A DNA stretch of 53,770 bases. It comes from Clostridia bacterium. GTDB taxonomy: Bacteria > Bacillota > Clostridia > TANB77 > CAG-508. The stretch's first letter is position 1; every line of letters begins with the position of its first letter. Positions 10,044-17,750 of this stretch are shown here, in pieces. Made by a program: the position numbers and the translations under genes. The DNA is taken from NCBI GenBank assembly GCA_022799315.1, contig JAAWOE010000008.1, positions 1-53,770 of the forward strand, written 5' to 3'. The notes under the pieces are model-generated. The model worked only from the letters and a program-made list of their open reading frames with translations. It was not told the origin of the DNA and ran no database searches.

Positions 10044-10784
10044 ATGGAATATAAAGAATATGGATCAAAGAATAATGATACTATAATTTTATTGCATGGT
10101 GGCGGTCTTTCTTGGTGGAATTATATAGATGAAATAGGATTGCTTGAAGATGAATTTCACATAGTTATCCCTATACTAGACGGACATTCGAATAGTGATA
10201 CAAATTTTACTTCCATTGAAAGTAATGCTTTAGAAATAATAAATTTTATAAATGATAATTATAATGGAAAAGTAAAACTAATTGGAGGATTATCATTAGG
10301 AGGACAAATATTGTTAGAAATACTATCTAAAAATCCCAATATATGTGAATATGCTATTGTTGAAAGTGCTTTGGCAATTCCTATGAATTTTACTTATAAA
10401 ATGATAGAGCCAACATTTAATTTATCATATTGTTTAATAAGTAAAAAATGGTTTTCAAAACTACAGTTTAAAAGTTTAAAACTTAAAAACAGTTTGTTTG
10501 ATATGTATTATGAAGATACTTGTAAAATTACAAAAGATAATTTAATTGCTTTTATGAAGTCAAATTCTAGTTATGAAGTAAAAGATACTTTATCACATAC
10601 TAGAGCAAAAGTGCTTGTATTGGTAGGAAGCAAAGAAAGACCTATTATGAAAAAATCGGCAACTAAAATTGCTAATTTAATACCAAATAGTGAACTTGAT
10701 GTACTACAAGGATATTATCATGGGGATATTAGCATAAATCATGCAGATGATTATGTTGAGAGAATAAAGAGATTAGTTCGCTAA
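10044..10784 (+). CDS. Alpha/beta hydrolase
   Basis: 246 residues. The oxyanion-hole motif LLHGGGLSWWNY (about 16-27), the nucleophile elbow GGLSLGGQI (Ser near residue 85), an acid after VLVLVGSKERP and a C-terminal histidine in GYYHGDI make a complete hydrolase catalytic set. Substrate unknown. The AGAGGTG site before ATG 10044 is good. It is the last gene of the cargo run and ends in the CTAAATTACAA motif, 60 bases before the antitoxin RNA promoter. Confidence 0.85.
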   Translation: MEYKEYGSKNNDTIILLHGGGLSWWNYIDEIGLLEDEFHIVIPILDGHSNSDTNFTSIESNALEIINFINDNYNGKVKLIGGLSLGGQILLEILSKNPNICEYAIVESALAIPMNFTYKMIEPTFNLSYCLISKKWFSKLQFKSLKLKNSLFDMYYEDTCKITKDNLIAFMKSNSSYEVKDTLSHTRAKVLVLVGSKERPIMKKSATKIANLIPNSELDVLQGYYHGDISINHADDYVERIKRLVR

Positions 10785-10846
10785 ATTACAAGTTGTAAGT
10801 TAGATTAAATAGTTTTATACAGTAAAAAATTGTGAAAAAATTATAT

Positions 10847-10875
10847 TTGACAAAATAAAAAAATGACTGTATAAT
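10847..10875 (+). promoter_or_regulatory. Consensus promoter of the antitoxin RNA
   Basis: TTGACA at 10847-10852 and TATAAT at 10870-10875 with a 17-base spacer: a perfect sigma-A promoter with no protein-coding gene on the plus strand behind it. Confidence 0.8.
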
Positions 10876-10881
10876 AAAGAT

Positions 10882-10965
10882 AGAAAATGAGTAACACAAA
10901 GTGTGTTGCCGAGAATATGTTTAATAAACCATTTCACTCGCCAAAGCAGAATGGTTTATTTTTTA
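10882..10965 (+). ncRNA. Putative type I antitoxin RNA
   Basis: A short transcript of about 80 bases is framed by a perfect promoter and a perfect 11-bp terminator stem (AATAAACCATT at 10923-10933, AATGGTTTATT at 10950-10960, then T-rich). It converges on the small toxin gene of the minus strand, and its 3' end touches the toxin stop codon at 10963-10965. Its 5' part shares GATAGAAAATGAG and AGTGTGTTGCC with the 5' leader of the toxin message. This layout resembles the Fst/par type I loci. No homology search was possible. Confidence 0.6.
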
Positions 10966-11079
10966 TTGCCTATGAAGTAACCAACAGATGATGATTAACA
11001 AGGCAACATTTATGATAGTCATTGCTACTAATCCGTAGAAAAGTAGATATGTAATAATTATTAATGCTGATTCTACCAT
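10963..11079 (-). CDS. Small hydrophobic peptide, putative type I toxin
   Basis: 38 residues, starting MVESALIIITYLLFYG and ending ICWLLHRQ: a single membrane-spanning helix with a short charged tail, as in Fst/TxpA/Ldr toxins. The ribosome binding site is very strong (AGGAGGTGG), and the leader contains AACCTCC upstream that can pair with GGAGGT and hide it, typical of type I toxin messages. A likely promoter on the minus strand (TTGTAT, 17 bases, TATAGT) lies around 11187-11220. It converges with the antitoxin RNA. Confidence 0.65.
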   Translation of the reverse strand: MVESALIIITYLLFYGLVAMTIINVALLIIICWLLHRQ

Positions 11080-11241
11080 ATTAACCACCTCCTAGATTCA
11101 ATCTCACAAACTAAGTTGTGGAGGTTTTTGTAAACACTAAGTTGTCAAAGGTGGCAACACACTCCGCTTATTCTCATTTTCTATATCTACAACTATACAA
11201 CATTATTAGATAAAATACAAGCGAACAAAACAAAATTTTGT

Positions 11242-11270
11242 TTGACAAAGTAAATAATATAATGTATAAT
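11242..11270 (+). promoter_or_regulatory. Promoter of the type III toxin-antitoxin operon
   Basis: TTGACA at 11242-11247 and TATAAT at 11265-11270, 17-base spacer, placed 38 bases before the ToxI repeat array. Confidence 0.75.
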
Positions 11271-11308
11271 TGAATATATTAATAGTGAACAATATTATTT
11301 TTACAAGA

Positions 11309-11432
11309 AGGAAAAACGCTAACTAACAAGCGTTAATTATAAATAGTTAGTAAGATAGGAAAAACGCTAACTGATATGCGTTGCATATAAATAGTCAGTA
11401 TGAAGGAAAAGGGGGCTTTCAAAGGAAGCTCT
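11309..11432 (+). ncRNA. ToxI-like repeat antitoxin RNA with terminator (type III system)
   Basis: Two tandem repeats of 48 and 47 bases (11309-11356, 11357-11403) plus a partial third from 11404. Each begins AGGAAAAACGCTAACT and contains a hairpin (AACGC with GCGTT) whose loop can pair with a downstream segment. The pairs covary: ACTAA with TTAGT in repeat 1, ACTGA with TCAGT in repeat 2. This is the pseudoknot layout of ToxI RNAs. A hairpin and T run (11410-11437) follow, then the toxin gene, exactly the order of type III loci, where the terminator sets the RNA-to-toxin ratio. Confidence 0.75.
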
Positions 11433-11460
11433 CTTTTTGTGTATTATTGAGGAGGAAAAA

Positions 11461-11969
11461 ATGGTAGAAAATGGAGTATATATTGTTAAAGATGAATATT
11501 TTAAAAAATTCGAAAGTAAAGGAAGTAAATTTAAAGATAATAAATCAGGCAATAGACCACATTTTGCTGTATTCAAGATAAATTTATAAGTGAAATTTAT
11601 TGGGCAATACCAACTAGCAAAATAACAGAACAGAAAAATATGGAAAGAATAAAGAAATATATTGATGCACCAGTATCTAATATTAAAAGTTCGTTTTATC
11701 ATATAGGAATGACAAATGTACCATGTATATTTTGCATAGGGGCAACATTTCCAATAATAGATAAATATATAGAAAGACCATATATTCATAAAAACAAACA
11801 TTTAATAATAAGAAACGAAGAACAAAATAAAAGAGTAAAAACCAAATTGAGAAGAATTATAAACGCAGAGAAAATGTTTCCCAATAGGTTTGAACAAAGA
11901 ATTACAGATATAAAAAATGAATTAATTGCAGAATTAAATAGTACAAAGAAAAATGAAGAAAATAGATAA
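11461..11969 (+). pseudogene. ToxN/AbiQ-superfamily endoribonuclease toxin, frameshifted
   Basis: The first frame starts at ATG 11461 after GGAGGAAAA and reads VYIVKDEYFKKF, GNRPHFAVF, then stops at about 11589. Adding one A near 11575 gives FKDKFISEIYWAIPTSKITEQ and joins the downstream frame (IKSSFYHIGMTNVPC, FIIDKYIERPYIHKN-like) to 11969. The joined protein of about 170 residues has the ToxN/AbiQ/CptN size and layout, including the WAIP strand. The break is not at a slippery sequence, so it is either a mutation that disarms the toxin or an assembly error. The exact subfamily (CptIN, TenpIN or ToxIN) is uncertain. Confidence 0.65.
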
Positions 11970-12011
11970 AATTTATGTTATAATATGTAAAAAACAAACA
12001 AGAGGGATTAT

Positions 12012-12902
12012 ATGATAGAAAAATTAAGTAGTTGTACATTGTGTCCACATAATTGCAAAGTAAATAGATTAGAAGGAAAAAGAGGGAGATGTTGTTGCAA
12101 TGATAAATTACGTATTGCACTTGCATCTTTACACTATTTTGAAGAACCATGTATTAGTGGGAAAAATGGTTCGGGAACAGTGTTTTTCTCAAACTGTAAT
12201 TTGAATTGTATATATTGTCAAAATCATGAAATAAGCCAAGAACATAAAGGAAAAGATATAACAGTAGAAGAACTTGCAAATATCTTTTTAGAGCAACAAG
12301 AAAAAGGAGCAAATAATATTAATTTAGTAACTCCAACATCATATGTATATCATATAATAGAAGCACTAGATATAGCAAAGAAAAATGGACTAACCATACC
12401 AATAATATACAACACAAATGGCTATGAAAATATAGAAACAATAGAATTATTAAAAGGTTATATAGATGTATATTTGCCAGATTTAAAATATTACAGTAAT
12501 GAGCTTTCAAAAAAGTACTCTAGAATAGATAATTATTTTGAAATAGCGACAAGTGCTATAAAAAAGATGTATGAGCAAGTAGGAACACCAATTTTTAATG
12601 AAGATGGAATAATACAAAAAGGAGTAATTATAAGACATTTAGTATTGCCAAATCACATATTAAATTCAAAACATATTTTAAAATGGGTAAAAGAGAATTT
12701 GCCAAATGATATATACATAAGTGTTATGGCACAATATTTTCCAACATATAAAGCTAAACAAGATGAATTAATAAATAGAAAATTAACTAAAAAAGAATAT
12801 AAACAAATAGAAGAATATTTATATTCACTAGATTTAGAAAATGGATATATACAAGAACTTGGAGAACATGAAGAAGAATATGTCCCTGCATTTGATATAT
12901 AG
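12012..12902 (+). CDS. Radical SAM protein, PflA-like
   Basis: 296 residues. CTLCPHNCKVNRLEGKRGRC at the N terminus and the cluster motif CNLNCIYCQNHEISQ (CxxxCxxC, near residue 62) are those of pyruvate-formate-lyase-activase-related proteins. YLPDLKYYS and the C-terminal SVMAQYFPTYKA block also match this family. It would cleave S-adenosylmethionine through a [4Fe-4S] cluster; its target is unknown. A TATAAT box at about 11977 and an AGAGGGA site precede ATG 12012. It is probably chromosomal and lies just outside the mobile element. Confidence 0.85.
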   Translation: MIEKLSSCTLCPHNCKVNRLEGKRGRCCCNDKLRIALASLHYFEEPCISGKNGSGTVFFSNCNLNCIYCQNHEISQEHKGKDITVEELANIFLEQQEKGANNINLVTPTSYVYHIIEALDIAKKNGLTIPIIYNTNGYENIETIELLKGYIDVYLPDLKYYSNELSKKYSRIDNYFEIATSAIKKMYEQVGTPIFNEDGIIQKGVIIRHLVLPNHILNSKHILKWVKENLPNDIYISVMAQYFPTYKAKQDELINRKLTKKEYKQIEEYLYSLDLENGYIQELGEHEEEYVPAFDI

Positions 12903-13030
12903 TTTCACATGAATTTGCACAATTAACATAAAAGTGATATAATATAAGTAATATTTGGTACAATGTGATTGTGTATTTTTGCAATTGCAAAACCAAAAAT
13001 ATAGCCCAAAAAGTAAAAGGAGAAAAAGGT

Positions 13031-13546
13031 ATGAAGAGAAAAATGACAACAGTAGTATTGGCAATGGCAATGGCGGTATGCATGTGCAGCACAATGCGGG
13101 TAGAGGCAGCGTCACCTTCGGAGGTCTTAGAACCTTTGGAATCCCCTTCGGAACAGTCCGCTATGCTCGTACAGTACATTCACACAGAGGAGTCTGACAT
13201 GTACGAATCCGGCGAAGTTGTAACAGCGTACTATGTTGTTACAGAAGAAGGCGCTACAATGGAATCGATTGCTGACAGGCTGCGAATTACTGAAGAGTAT
13301 CTGCTTTCGGAAAACGATGGCTGCAAGTTTGATGTGGAGGAAGAGATTCCGATTGATGCATTCATTGCACTCCCTGAGATTTATTGGGGAGATGTAGAAA
13401 ATGTATACTATTTCGTACAGCGTGGGGACAACCTCGCAAAGATTTCGGAATACTTCCATACAAGTATTGCAGACATTCAGAAGATGAATCCGCAGATAAC
13501 GAATCCCGACCTGATATATTTGGAAGACACTATACAGGTCAGATAG
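13031..13546 (+). CDS. Secreted LysM-domain protein (GC-rich unit A)
   Basis: 171 residues from ATG 13031 (AAAAGGAG upstream). The signal peptide is MKRKMTTVVLAMAMAVCMC followed by a VEA cleavage site. The C-terminal LysM has YYFVQRGDNLAKISEYF and IQKMNPQITNPDLIYLEDTIQV, a peptidoglycan-binding fold; the middle (YYVVTEEGATMESIADRL) looks like a diverged LysM. The GC content and codon choice (GTC, GCG, GTA mix, one in-frame CGG at 13097) differ from the neighbours, suggesting recent transfer. It has its own promoter (TTGCAC, 17, TATAAT at about 12916-12944) and terminator. Confidence 0.85.
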   Translation: MKRKMTTVVLAMAMAVCMCSTMRVEAASPSEVLEPLESPSEQSAMLVQYIHTEESDMYESGEVVTAYYVVTEEGATMESIADRLRITEEYLLSENDGCKFDVEEEIPIDAFIALPEIYWGDVENVYYFVQRGDNLAKISEYFHTSIADIQKMNPQITNPDLIYLEDTIQVR

Positions 13547-13560
13547 GTTTATGGGTTATT

Positions 13561-13606
13561 GCGAAACGAGACGGTAGTTTAACTATCGTCTCGTTTCGCT
13601 TTTATT
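13561..13606 (+). terminator. Intrinsic terminator of unit A
   Basis: A 17-bp stem (GCGAAACGAGACGGTAG with CTATCGTCTCGTTTCGC) with a TTTAA loop and a T-rich tail. Confidence 0.9.
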
Positions 13607-13611
13607 TTATT

Positions 13612-14832
13612 CTATTTTTCTAGTTTATAAAATACTTTCTTTCCTTTTTTTAATATTGCATATCCTTCTTCAAAATCATCATCTGATAACATATATGCTA
13701 TATCTTCAATTTTGTTATCATTTAAAGTGATTCCACCTTGTGTTACTAATGTTCTTGCTTGTCCTTTTGAAGGAGCAATACCTGTTAAAATAATTGCATC
13801 TAATATAGAAATATTAGTGGTTTCTAATTTTACAGTTGGCATATTTTCTAAAGAACCAGTTCCTTCAAATAATGCTTTAGATGCTTCTTCAGCTTTTTTT
13901 GCTTCATCTTCACCATGAATTAATTTTGTAATTTCAAAAGCTGCAATTTTTTTTGCTTCATTTATTTGTTCACCAGGAAGTGAAGCAAGCCTTTTTACTT
14001 CTTCCATAGGAAGATATGTAAGCATTCTTAAAACGTCATAAACTTCAGTATCACCAATGTTTCTCCAATATTGATAAAATTCATATGGAGAAGTTTTGCT
14101 AGCATCTAACCATAAAGCACCACTAACTGTTTTACCCATTTTTTTACCTTCGGCATTTAGTAAAAGTGGGCAAGTAACACAAAAGCTACCATTTTGATGG
14201 ATTTTTCTAATTAAATCAACACCAGCAAGCATATTAGACCATTGGTCATCTCCGCCAATTTCAACTTTACAACCTTGGGTTTCAAATAAATGTAAAAAGT
14301 CGTAACTTTGCATTAGCATATAGTTTAGTTCAAAGAAGGTAAGACCTTTTTCCATACGTTGTTTAAAACATTCTGCATCAAGCATACGGTTTACATTAAA
14401 ATATATACCATATGTACGAATAAATTCCATATAGTTTAAATCTAAAATCCAATCACCGTTATTTACTATAATTGCAGCATTATCTCCTTCAAAAGAGATG
14501 AATTTACTAACCTGTTTTATTATATTATCAACATTTTTAGAAATTTCTTCTTTAGTAAGCATTTTTCTCATATCAGTTTTTCCACTTGGATCTCCAATAA
14601 ATGCAGTTCCACCACCAACCAATATAATTGGTCTATGACCACATTTTTGAAAATAAGACATCATCATAAGTGGGATAAAGTGACCAATATGAATACTATC
14701 TGCAGTAGGGTCAATTCCTAAATAGACAGAGAAGTTATCTTTACTAGCTAGCTTTTTAAATTCATCTTCAAAAGTAATTTGTTTAATTAAATCTCTTTCT
14801 TTTAATACGTCATAAATATTTTGTCTGTTCAT
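13612..14832 (-). CDS. tyrS: Tyrosyl-tRNA synthetase
   Basis: 406 residues. It ligates tyrosine to its tRNA in the cytoplasm. The class I HIGH motif is in DPTADSIHIGHFIPL, the KMSKS loop appears as KKMGKTVSGALW, and a C-terminal S4 RNA-binding domain begins near IAPSKGQARTLVTQGGI. Blocks YMLMQSYDFLHL and GGDDQWSNMLAG are typical. The start has GGAGGAAC upstream. The 65-base gap to the upstream minus-strand gene is too short for a T-box leader. Confidence 0.95.
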   Translation of the reverse strand: MNRQNIYDVLKERDLIKQITFEDEFKKLASKDNFSVYLGIDPTADSIHIGHFIPLMMMSYFQKCGHRPIILVGGGTAFIGDPSGKTDMRKMLTKEEISKNVDNIIKQVSKFISFEGDNAAIIVNNGDWILDLNYMEFIRTYGIYFNVNRMLDAECFKQRMEKGLTFFELNYMLMQSYDFLHLFETQGCKVEIGGDDQWSNMLAGVDLIRKIHQNGSFCVTCPLLLNAEGKKMGKTVSGALWLDASKTSPYEFYQYWRNIGDTEVYDVLRMLTYLPMEEVKRLASLPGEQINEAKKIAAFEITKLIHGEDEAKKAEEASKALFEGTGSLENMPTVKLETTNISILDAIILTGIAPSKGQARTLVTQGGITLNDNKIEDIAYMLSDDDFEEGYAILKKGKKVFYKLEK

Positions 14833-14858
14833 TAATTTGTTCCTCCTTAAAATTAGTA

Positions 14859-14884
14859 AAAGAACACGGGGTACCGTGTTCTTT
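14859..14884 (-). terminator. Terminator between the YvyF-like gene and tyrS
   Basis: An 11-bp stem (AAAGAACACGG with CCGTGTTCTTT) with a four-base loop, followed on the minus strand by TTTTACTAATTTT. Confidence 0.75.
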
Positions 14885-14896
14885 ATTATATCTATA

Positions 14897-15160
14897 TTAT
14901 AAATTAATATCTACATTAGTACCTATATTTAATTTACTAGATAATTTAGAAAATTCCTTGTTTTCTAAATATCTATTTAAATTTTTTACAGATATTCCAG
15001 TATCTACTGAAATAGAATTTATTGAATTAGAATAGTTTTCACCTTCTAAATAATTTTTTAATCTAGACATCTCAAAAGTATCTTTTGGGTTGCAGTTTTC
15101 ACAAACTGTACTTTCAGATAAGAAAAAACATCCACAACGCTCACATTTTTTAAATTCCAT
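14897..15160 (-). CDS. YvyF-like zinc-ribbon protein (flagellar-operon type)
   Basis: 87 residues from ATG 15160 with GGAGGG upstream. MEFKKCERCGCFFLSESTVCENC is a Cys4 zinc ribbon, followed by a helix-turn-helix-like region (ISVDTGISVKNLNRYLENKEF). This matches the small YvyF/TIGR03826 proteins found in flagellar operons of Firmicutes. No flagellar gene lies nearby here. The upstream leftward start at 15190 is less likely because it lacks a good ribosome binding site. Confidence 0.7.
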   Translation of the reverse strand: MEFKKCERCGCFFLSESTVCENCNPKDTFEMSRLKNYLEGENYSNSINSISVDTGISVKNLNRYLENKEFSKLSSKLNIGTNVDINL

Positions 15161-15322
15161 AATAACCCTCCAAAACCTAAAATAAAACATAATCTTTTGT
15201 TTCTAGCACACATTTTAACACAAAAAAATAAAAAAAGAAAGTAAAAAACAAAAATATTGACAAAATATTTTAAAATGTATTAAAATATGAATTGTTAAAA
15301 ATAAAATATAGGAGGTAAGAGA

Positions 15323-15874
15323 ATGAAAGCATATGTATGTAAAGTATGTGGATATGTACACTTTGGAGAGGAAGCTCCAGAAAAGTGCCCACAATGTGGA
15401 GTAAGTAAAGATAAATTTGAATTAAGAGAAGAATCTGCAAAAAAGGAATATGTAGATGAACATGTAATTGGTGTAGCACAAGGACTAGATGAAGAAGTTA
15501 TTAAAGGATTAAAAGATAACTTTATGGGAGAATGTACAGAAGTTGGAATGTATCTTGCAATGAGCCGTCAAGCAGATAGAGAAGGATATCCTGAAGTTGC
15601 AGAAGCATTTAAAAGATATGCATGGGAAGAAGCAGAACATGCAGCAAAATTTGCTGAATTATTAGGAGAAGTAGTTTTTCCAGATACAAAGAAAAATGTA
15701 ATGTTAAGAGCAGAAGCTGAATGTGGTGCTTGCATGGGTAAAAAAGAATTAGCAACACGTGCAAAAGAATTAGGATATGATGCAATTCATGATACAGTAC
15801 ATGAAATGTGTAAAGATGAAGCTCGTCATGGTAGAGGATTTGACGGATTATTAAAAAGATATTTTAATGCATAG
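15323..15874 (+). CDS. Reverse rubrerythrin
   Basis: 183 residues. The N terminus is a rubredoxin-like FeS4 domain ([23 protein letters not shown]), followed by a four-helix diiron ferritin-like domain with Glu/His ligands ([39 protein letters not shown]). The domain order, rubredoxin first, is that of clostridial reverse rubrerythrins, which reduce peroxide and oxygen with electrons from NADH. The promoter TTGACA (15257-15262), 18 bases, TAAAAT (15281-15286), and GGAGGTAAG fit a monocistronic stress gene. Confidence 0.95.
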   Translation: MKAYVCKVCGYVHFGEEAPEKCPQCGVSKDKFELREESAKKEYVDEHVIGVAQGLDEEVIKGLKDNFMGECTEVGMYLAMSRQADREGYPEVAEAFKRYAWEEAEHAAKFAELLGEVVFPDTKKNVMLRAEAECGACMGKKELATRAKELGYDAIHDTVHEMCKDEARHGRGFDGLLKRYFNA

Positions 15875-15876
15875 TA

Positions 15877-15914
15877 TATAAAAGAAGCTAACGAAAACAG
15901 TTGGCTTCTTTTAT
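15877..15914 (+). terminator. Rubrerythrin terminator
   Basis: TATAAAAGAAGCTAAC pairs with GTTGGCTTCTTTTATA across a short loop, followed by A/T-rich sequence. Confidence 0.8.
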
Positions 15915-16010
15915 ATATAAATAGCTTATTTAGTAATCATTGTTTGGCAAATTATGTATACTGTTGTAAAATATAAAAGAATAACGAATTCATAAAAGGA
16001 GCGTGATGAT

Positions 16011-16244
16011 ATGAAGTATTTAGTAATTGAGGACAAACACACAGATGTAAATGTAGCGTTACGGATTATACGCGAGTATCATCCGGCTACAAAGTATCCG
16101 CACTTTAAAAACCGAAAACCGCAATTCTTTTTCCAAAACTCTGAATTGACGAGGGAAGAAGTTAAAAACATTGCGATGGAGTTGGGAATGGAAGTCGTTA
16201 CAATGTCTCGTGAGCGGGTGGTCATAGGAAGTTTTGGATACTAA
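16011..16244 (+). CDS. Hypothetical protein (GC-rich unit B)
   Basis: 77 residues: MKYLVIEDKHTDVNVALRI, YHPATKYPHFKNRKPQFF, and a C-terminal LTREEVKNIAMELGMEVV helix with GYVV-like strand (VVIGSFGY). No signal peptide or membrane segment. I do not recognise a family. Its codon use is richer in GC than its neighbours and contains two in-frame CGG codons (16062, 16215). The promoter is TTGGCA, 17 bases, TAAAAT, and the terminator is at 16261-16291; both resemble those of unit D. Confidence 0.7.
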   Translation: MKYLVIEDKHTDVNVALRIIREYHPATKYPHFKNRKPQFFFQNSELTREEVKNIAMELGMEVVTMSRERVVIGSFGY

Positions 16245-16260
16245 GAGCAACAAGCTCTGG

Positions 16261-16291
16261 CGCAGCGTCTTGCAATTTAAGGCGCTGCGTT
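16261..16291 (+). terminator. Terminator of unit B
   Basis: CGCAGCGTCTTGCAATTTAA followed by GGCGCTGCG then TTTATT. It is the same design, with compensatory changes, as the unit D terminator. Confidence 0.85.
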
Positions 16292-16369
16292 TATTAGTTT
16301 TTTCAAAAATTTATGATATAATTTGAAACGAAAATGAATTTCAATAATCTATTAATATAGGAGGTAATT

Positions 16370-17467
16370 ATGCAGAGTATAGAAGATATGTGCAAAGACT
16401 ATGCAAAAGATGTATTTAGTTATTTACTTTGCATAACTTACGATAAAGAAATCGCTGAAGAACTAACACAAGAGACAATGTACAAAGCGATAAAGAATAT
16501 TAAGAAATACAGAGGAGCTTGTGAAATTAACATATGGCTATGTAAAATTGCAAGAAACGAGTGGTTTATGTATCGTAAGAAAAATAATAAAATAAAAACT
16601 GTACCTATTGAAGAAGCAATGGATATTGAATCTAATACTTATGTAGAGGAAGAGATAATTGAAAAGAATGAAAGAGAGAAGATATACAATGCAATACGTA
16701 AACTGGATGAAGAAACTTCACAAATAATATTACTGCGATTAGAAAGTGATATGGAATTTAAAAAAATTGGAGAAATTTTTGATAAGAATGAAAGATGGGC
16801 GAGAGTTAAGTATTTTAGAGGAAAAGAAACAATAGAAAGGTTAAATAGTGATAATATTGACATTGTTATATTAGACTTAAAGATGCCAATTCTAGATGGA
16901 ATAGAAGTTATAAGTAAATTATCAGAAGAAAAACGAAAAAAATATAATCAATCTATTATTGTTGTTTCAGGAGAACCAGATATGATAGTAAAGGTAAGGG
17001 AGGAAGAAACCGTATATGCTTACATTGATAAATTAAGCAGTATGTCTGAAATTATAGAAAAGATTGATAAATTAGTAAAAAATAAAAATAGTAGAAAAAA
17101 TGTTCATTTATTAAAAGATGAAATAAGAAAAGAGCTACAAGAATTAGGATATAATCTGTCACATAAAGGAACAATCTATTTAGTTGATGCTATATCATTA
17201 ATATATATAAAGAAGATAGAAGATAAGTTGAACCTAAAAAAGGATATATATCCAATATTAGCAGAAAAACACAATAGACCTGTTTATTCTATAAAAAGCG
17301 ATATTGTAAAAGCAACTGATTTTATGGATTCTACTTGCGATTTAAAGAAAAAGAAAGAATACTTTTCTTTTGATGATAATACAAAACTAACTGTAAAACT
17401 TGTTATATATACAGTATTAAACAATATACATAAAAAGAATACTAAACCTAAAGTATCAACAATCTAG
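16370..17467 (+). CDS. ECF sigma factor fused to a truncated receiver and Spo0A-like C-terminal domain
   Basis: 365 residues. Residues 1-160 are an ECF-type sigma factor: region 2 has YDKEIAEELTQETMYKAIKN and NIWLCKIARNEWF, region 4 has EEIIEK..NAIRKLDEETSQIILLRLES and FKKIGEIF. Residues 165-250 are the C-terminal half of a receiver (IVILDLKMPILDGIEVISKL with the Asp phosphoacceptor, VVSGEP, YIDKLSS with the Lys). The first beta strand and its acidic pair are missing. Residues 255-350 resemble the Spo0A C-terminal DNA-binding domain (ELGYNLSHKGTIYLVDAISLIY). The GGAGGTAATT site supports ATG 16370. Architecture appears novel; see findings. Confidence 0.75.
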   Translation: MQSIEDMCKDYAKDVFSYLLCITYDKEIAEELTQETMYKAIKNIKKYRGACEINIWLCKIARNEWFMYRKKNNKIKTVPIEEAMDIESNTYVEEEIIEKNEREKIYNAIRKLDEETSQIILLRLESDMEFKKIGEIFDKNERWARVKYFRGKETIERLNSDNIDIVILDLKMPILDGIEVISKLSEEKRKKYNQSIIVVSGEPDMIVKVREEETVYAYIDKLSSMSEIIEKIDKLVKNKNSRKNVHLLKDEIRKELQELGYNLSHKGTIYLVDAISLIYIKKIEDKLNLKKDIYPILAEKHNRPVYSIKSDIVKATDFMDSTCDLKKKKEYFSFDDNTKLTVKLVIYTVLNNIHKKNTKPKVSTI

Positions 17468-17490
17468 AAATATTGCAGTTTACAATAAAA

Positions 17491-17520
17491 CAAGAAAGAA
17501 AATAAGTATTTTCTTTCTTG
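17491..17520 (+). terminator. Terminator after the sigma-Spo0A fusion
   Basis: CAAGAAAGAAAATA pairs with TTTTCTTTCTTG, followed by ATATTTTTG. Confidence 0.8.
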
Positions 17521-17549
17521 AATATTTTTGATAAAATTAGGATAGGAGA

Positions 17550-17750
17550 GTGATGCTATTATGTATCAACATAGAACAAATTGGTTCACTAATAATTAGT
17601 ATTGCATTATTATTGATAATGGGTATTATAATTGGTGTAATGGGTAAAAGTAAAAAAATATGGATTACATGTTTGATATTATTGATTATATATATATTAT
17701 TAGTAAATCCAGCTACAATTTATATGTGGGCATTATTCTTCATTCATTAG
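17550..17750 (+). CDS. Small membrane protein
   Basis: 66 residues from GTG 17550 or ATG 17553, with AGGATAGGAG upstream. Two hydrophobic helices (IISIALLLIMGIIIGVMG and ITCLILLIIYILLV) make it a two-span membrane peptide. Its 3' end overlaps by 18 bases the 3' end of the leftward hydrolase gene. Family not recognised. Confidence 0.5.
   Translation: MMLLCINIEQIGSLIISIALLLIMGIIIGVMGKSKKIWITCLILLIIYILLVNPATIYMWALFFIH

Noticed and set aside
11404-11432. Third full ToxI repeat
   Set aside because: Only the first seven or so bases match before the terminator begins.
14833-14896. T-box leader for tyrS
   Set aside because: Only about 65 bases separate the genes, and the hairpin is a plain terminator for the upstream gene.
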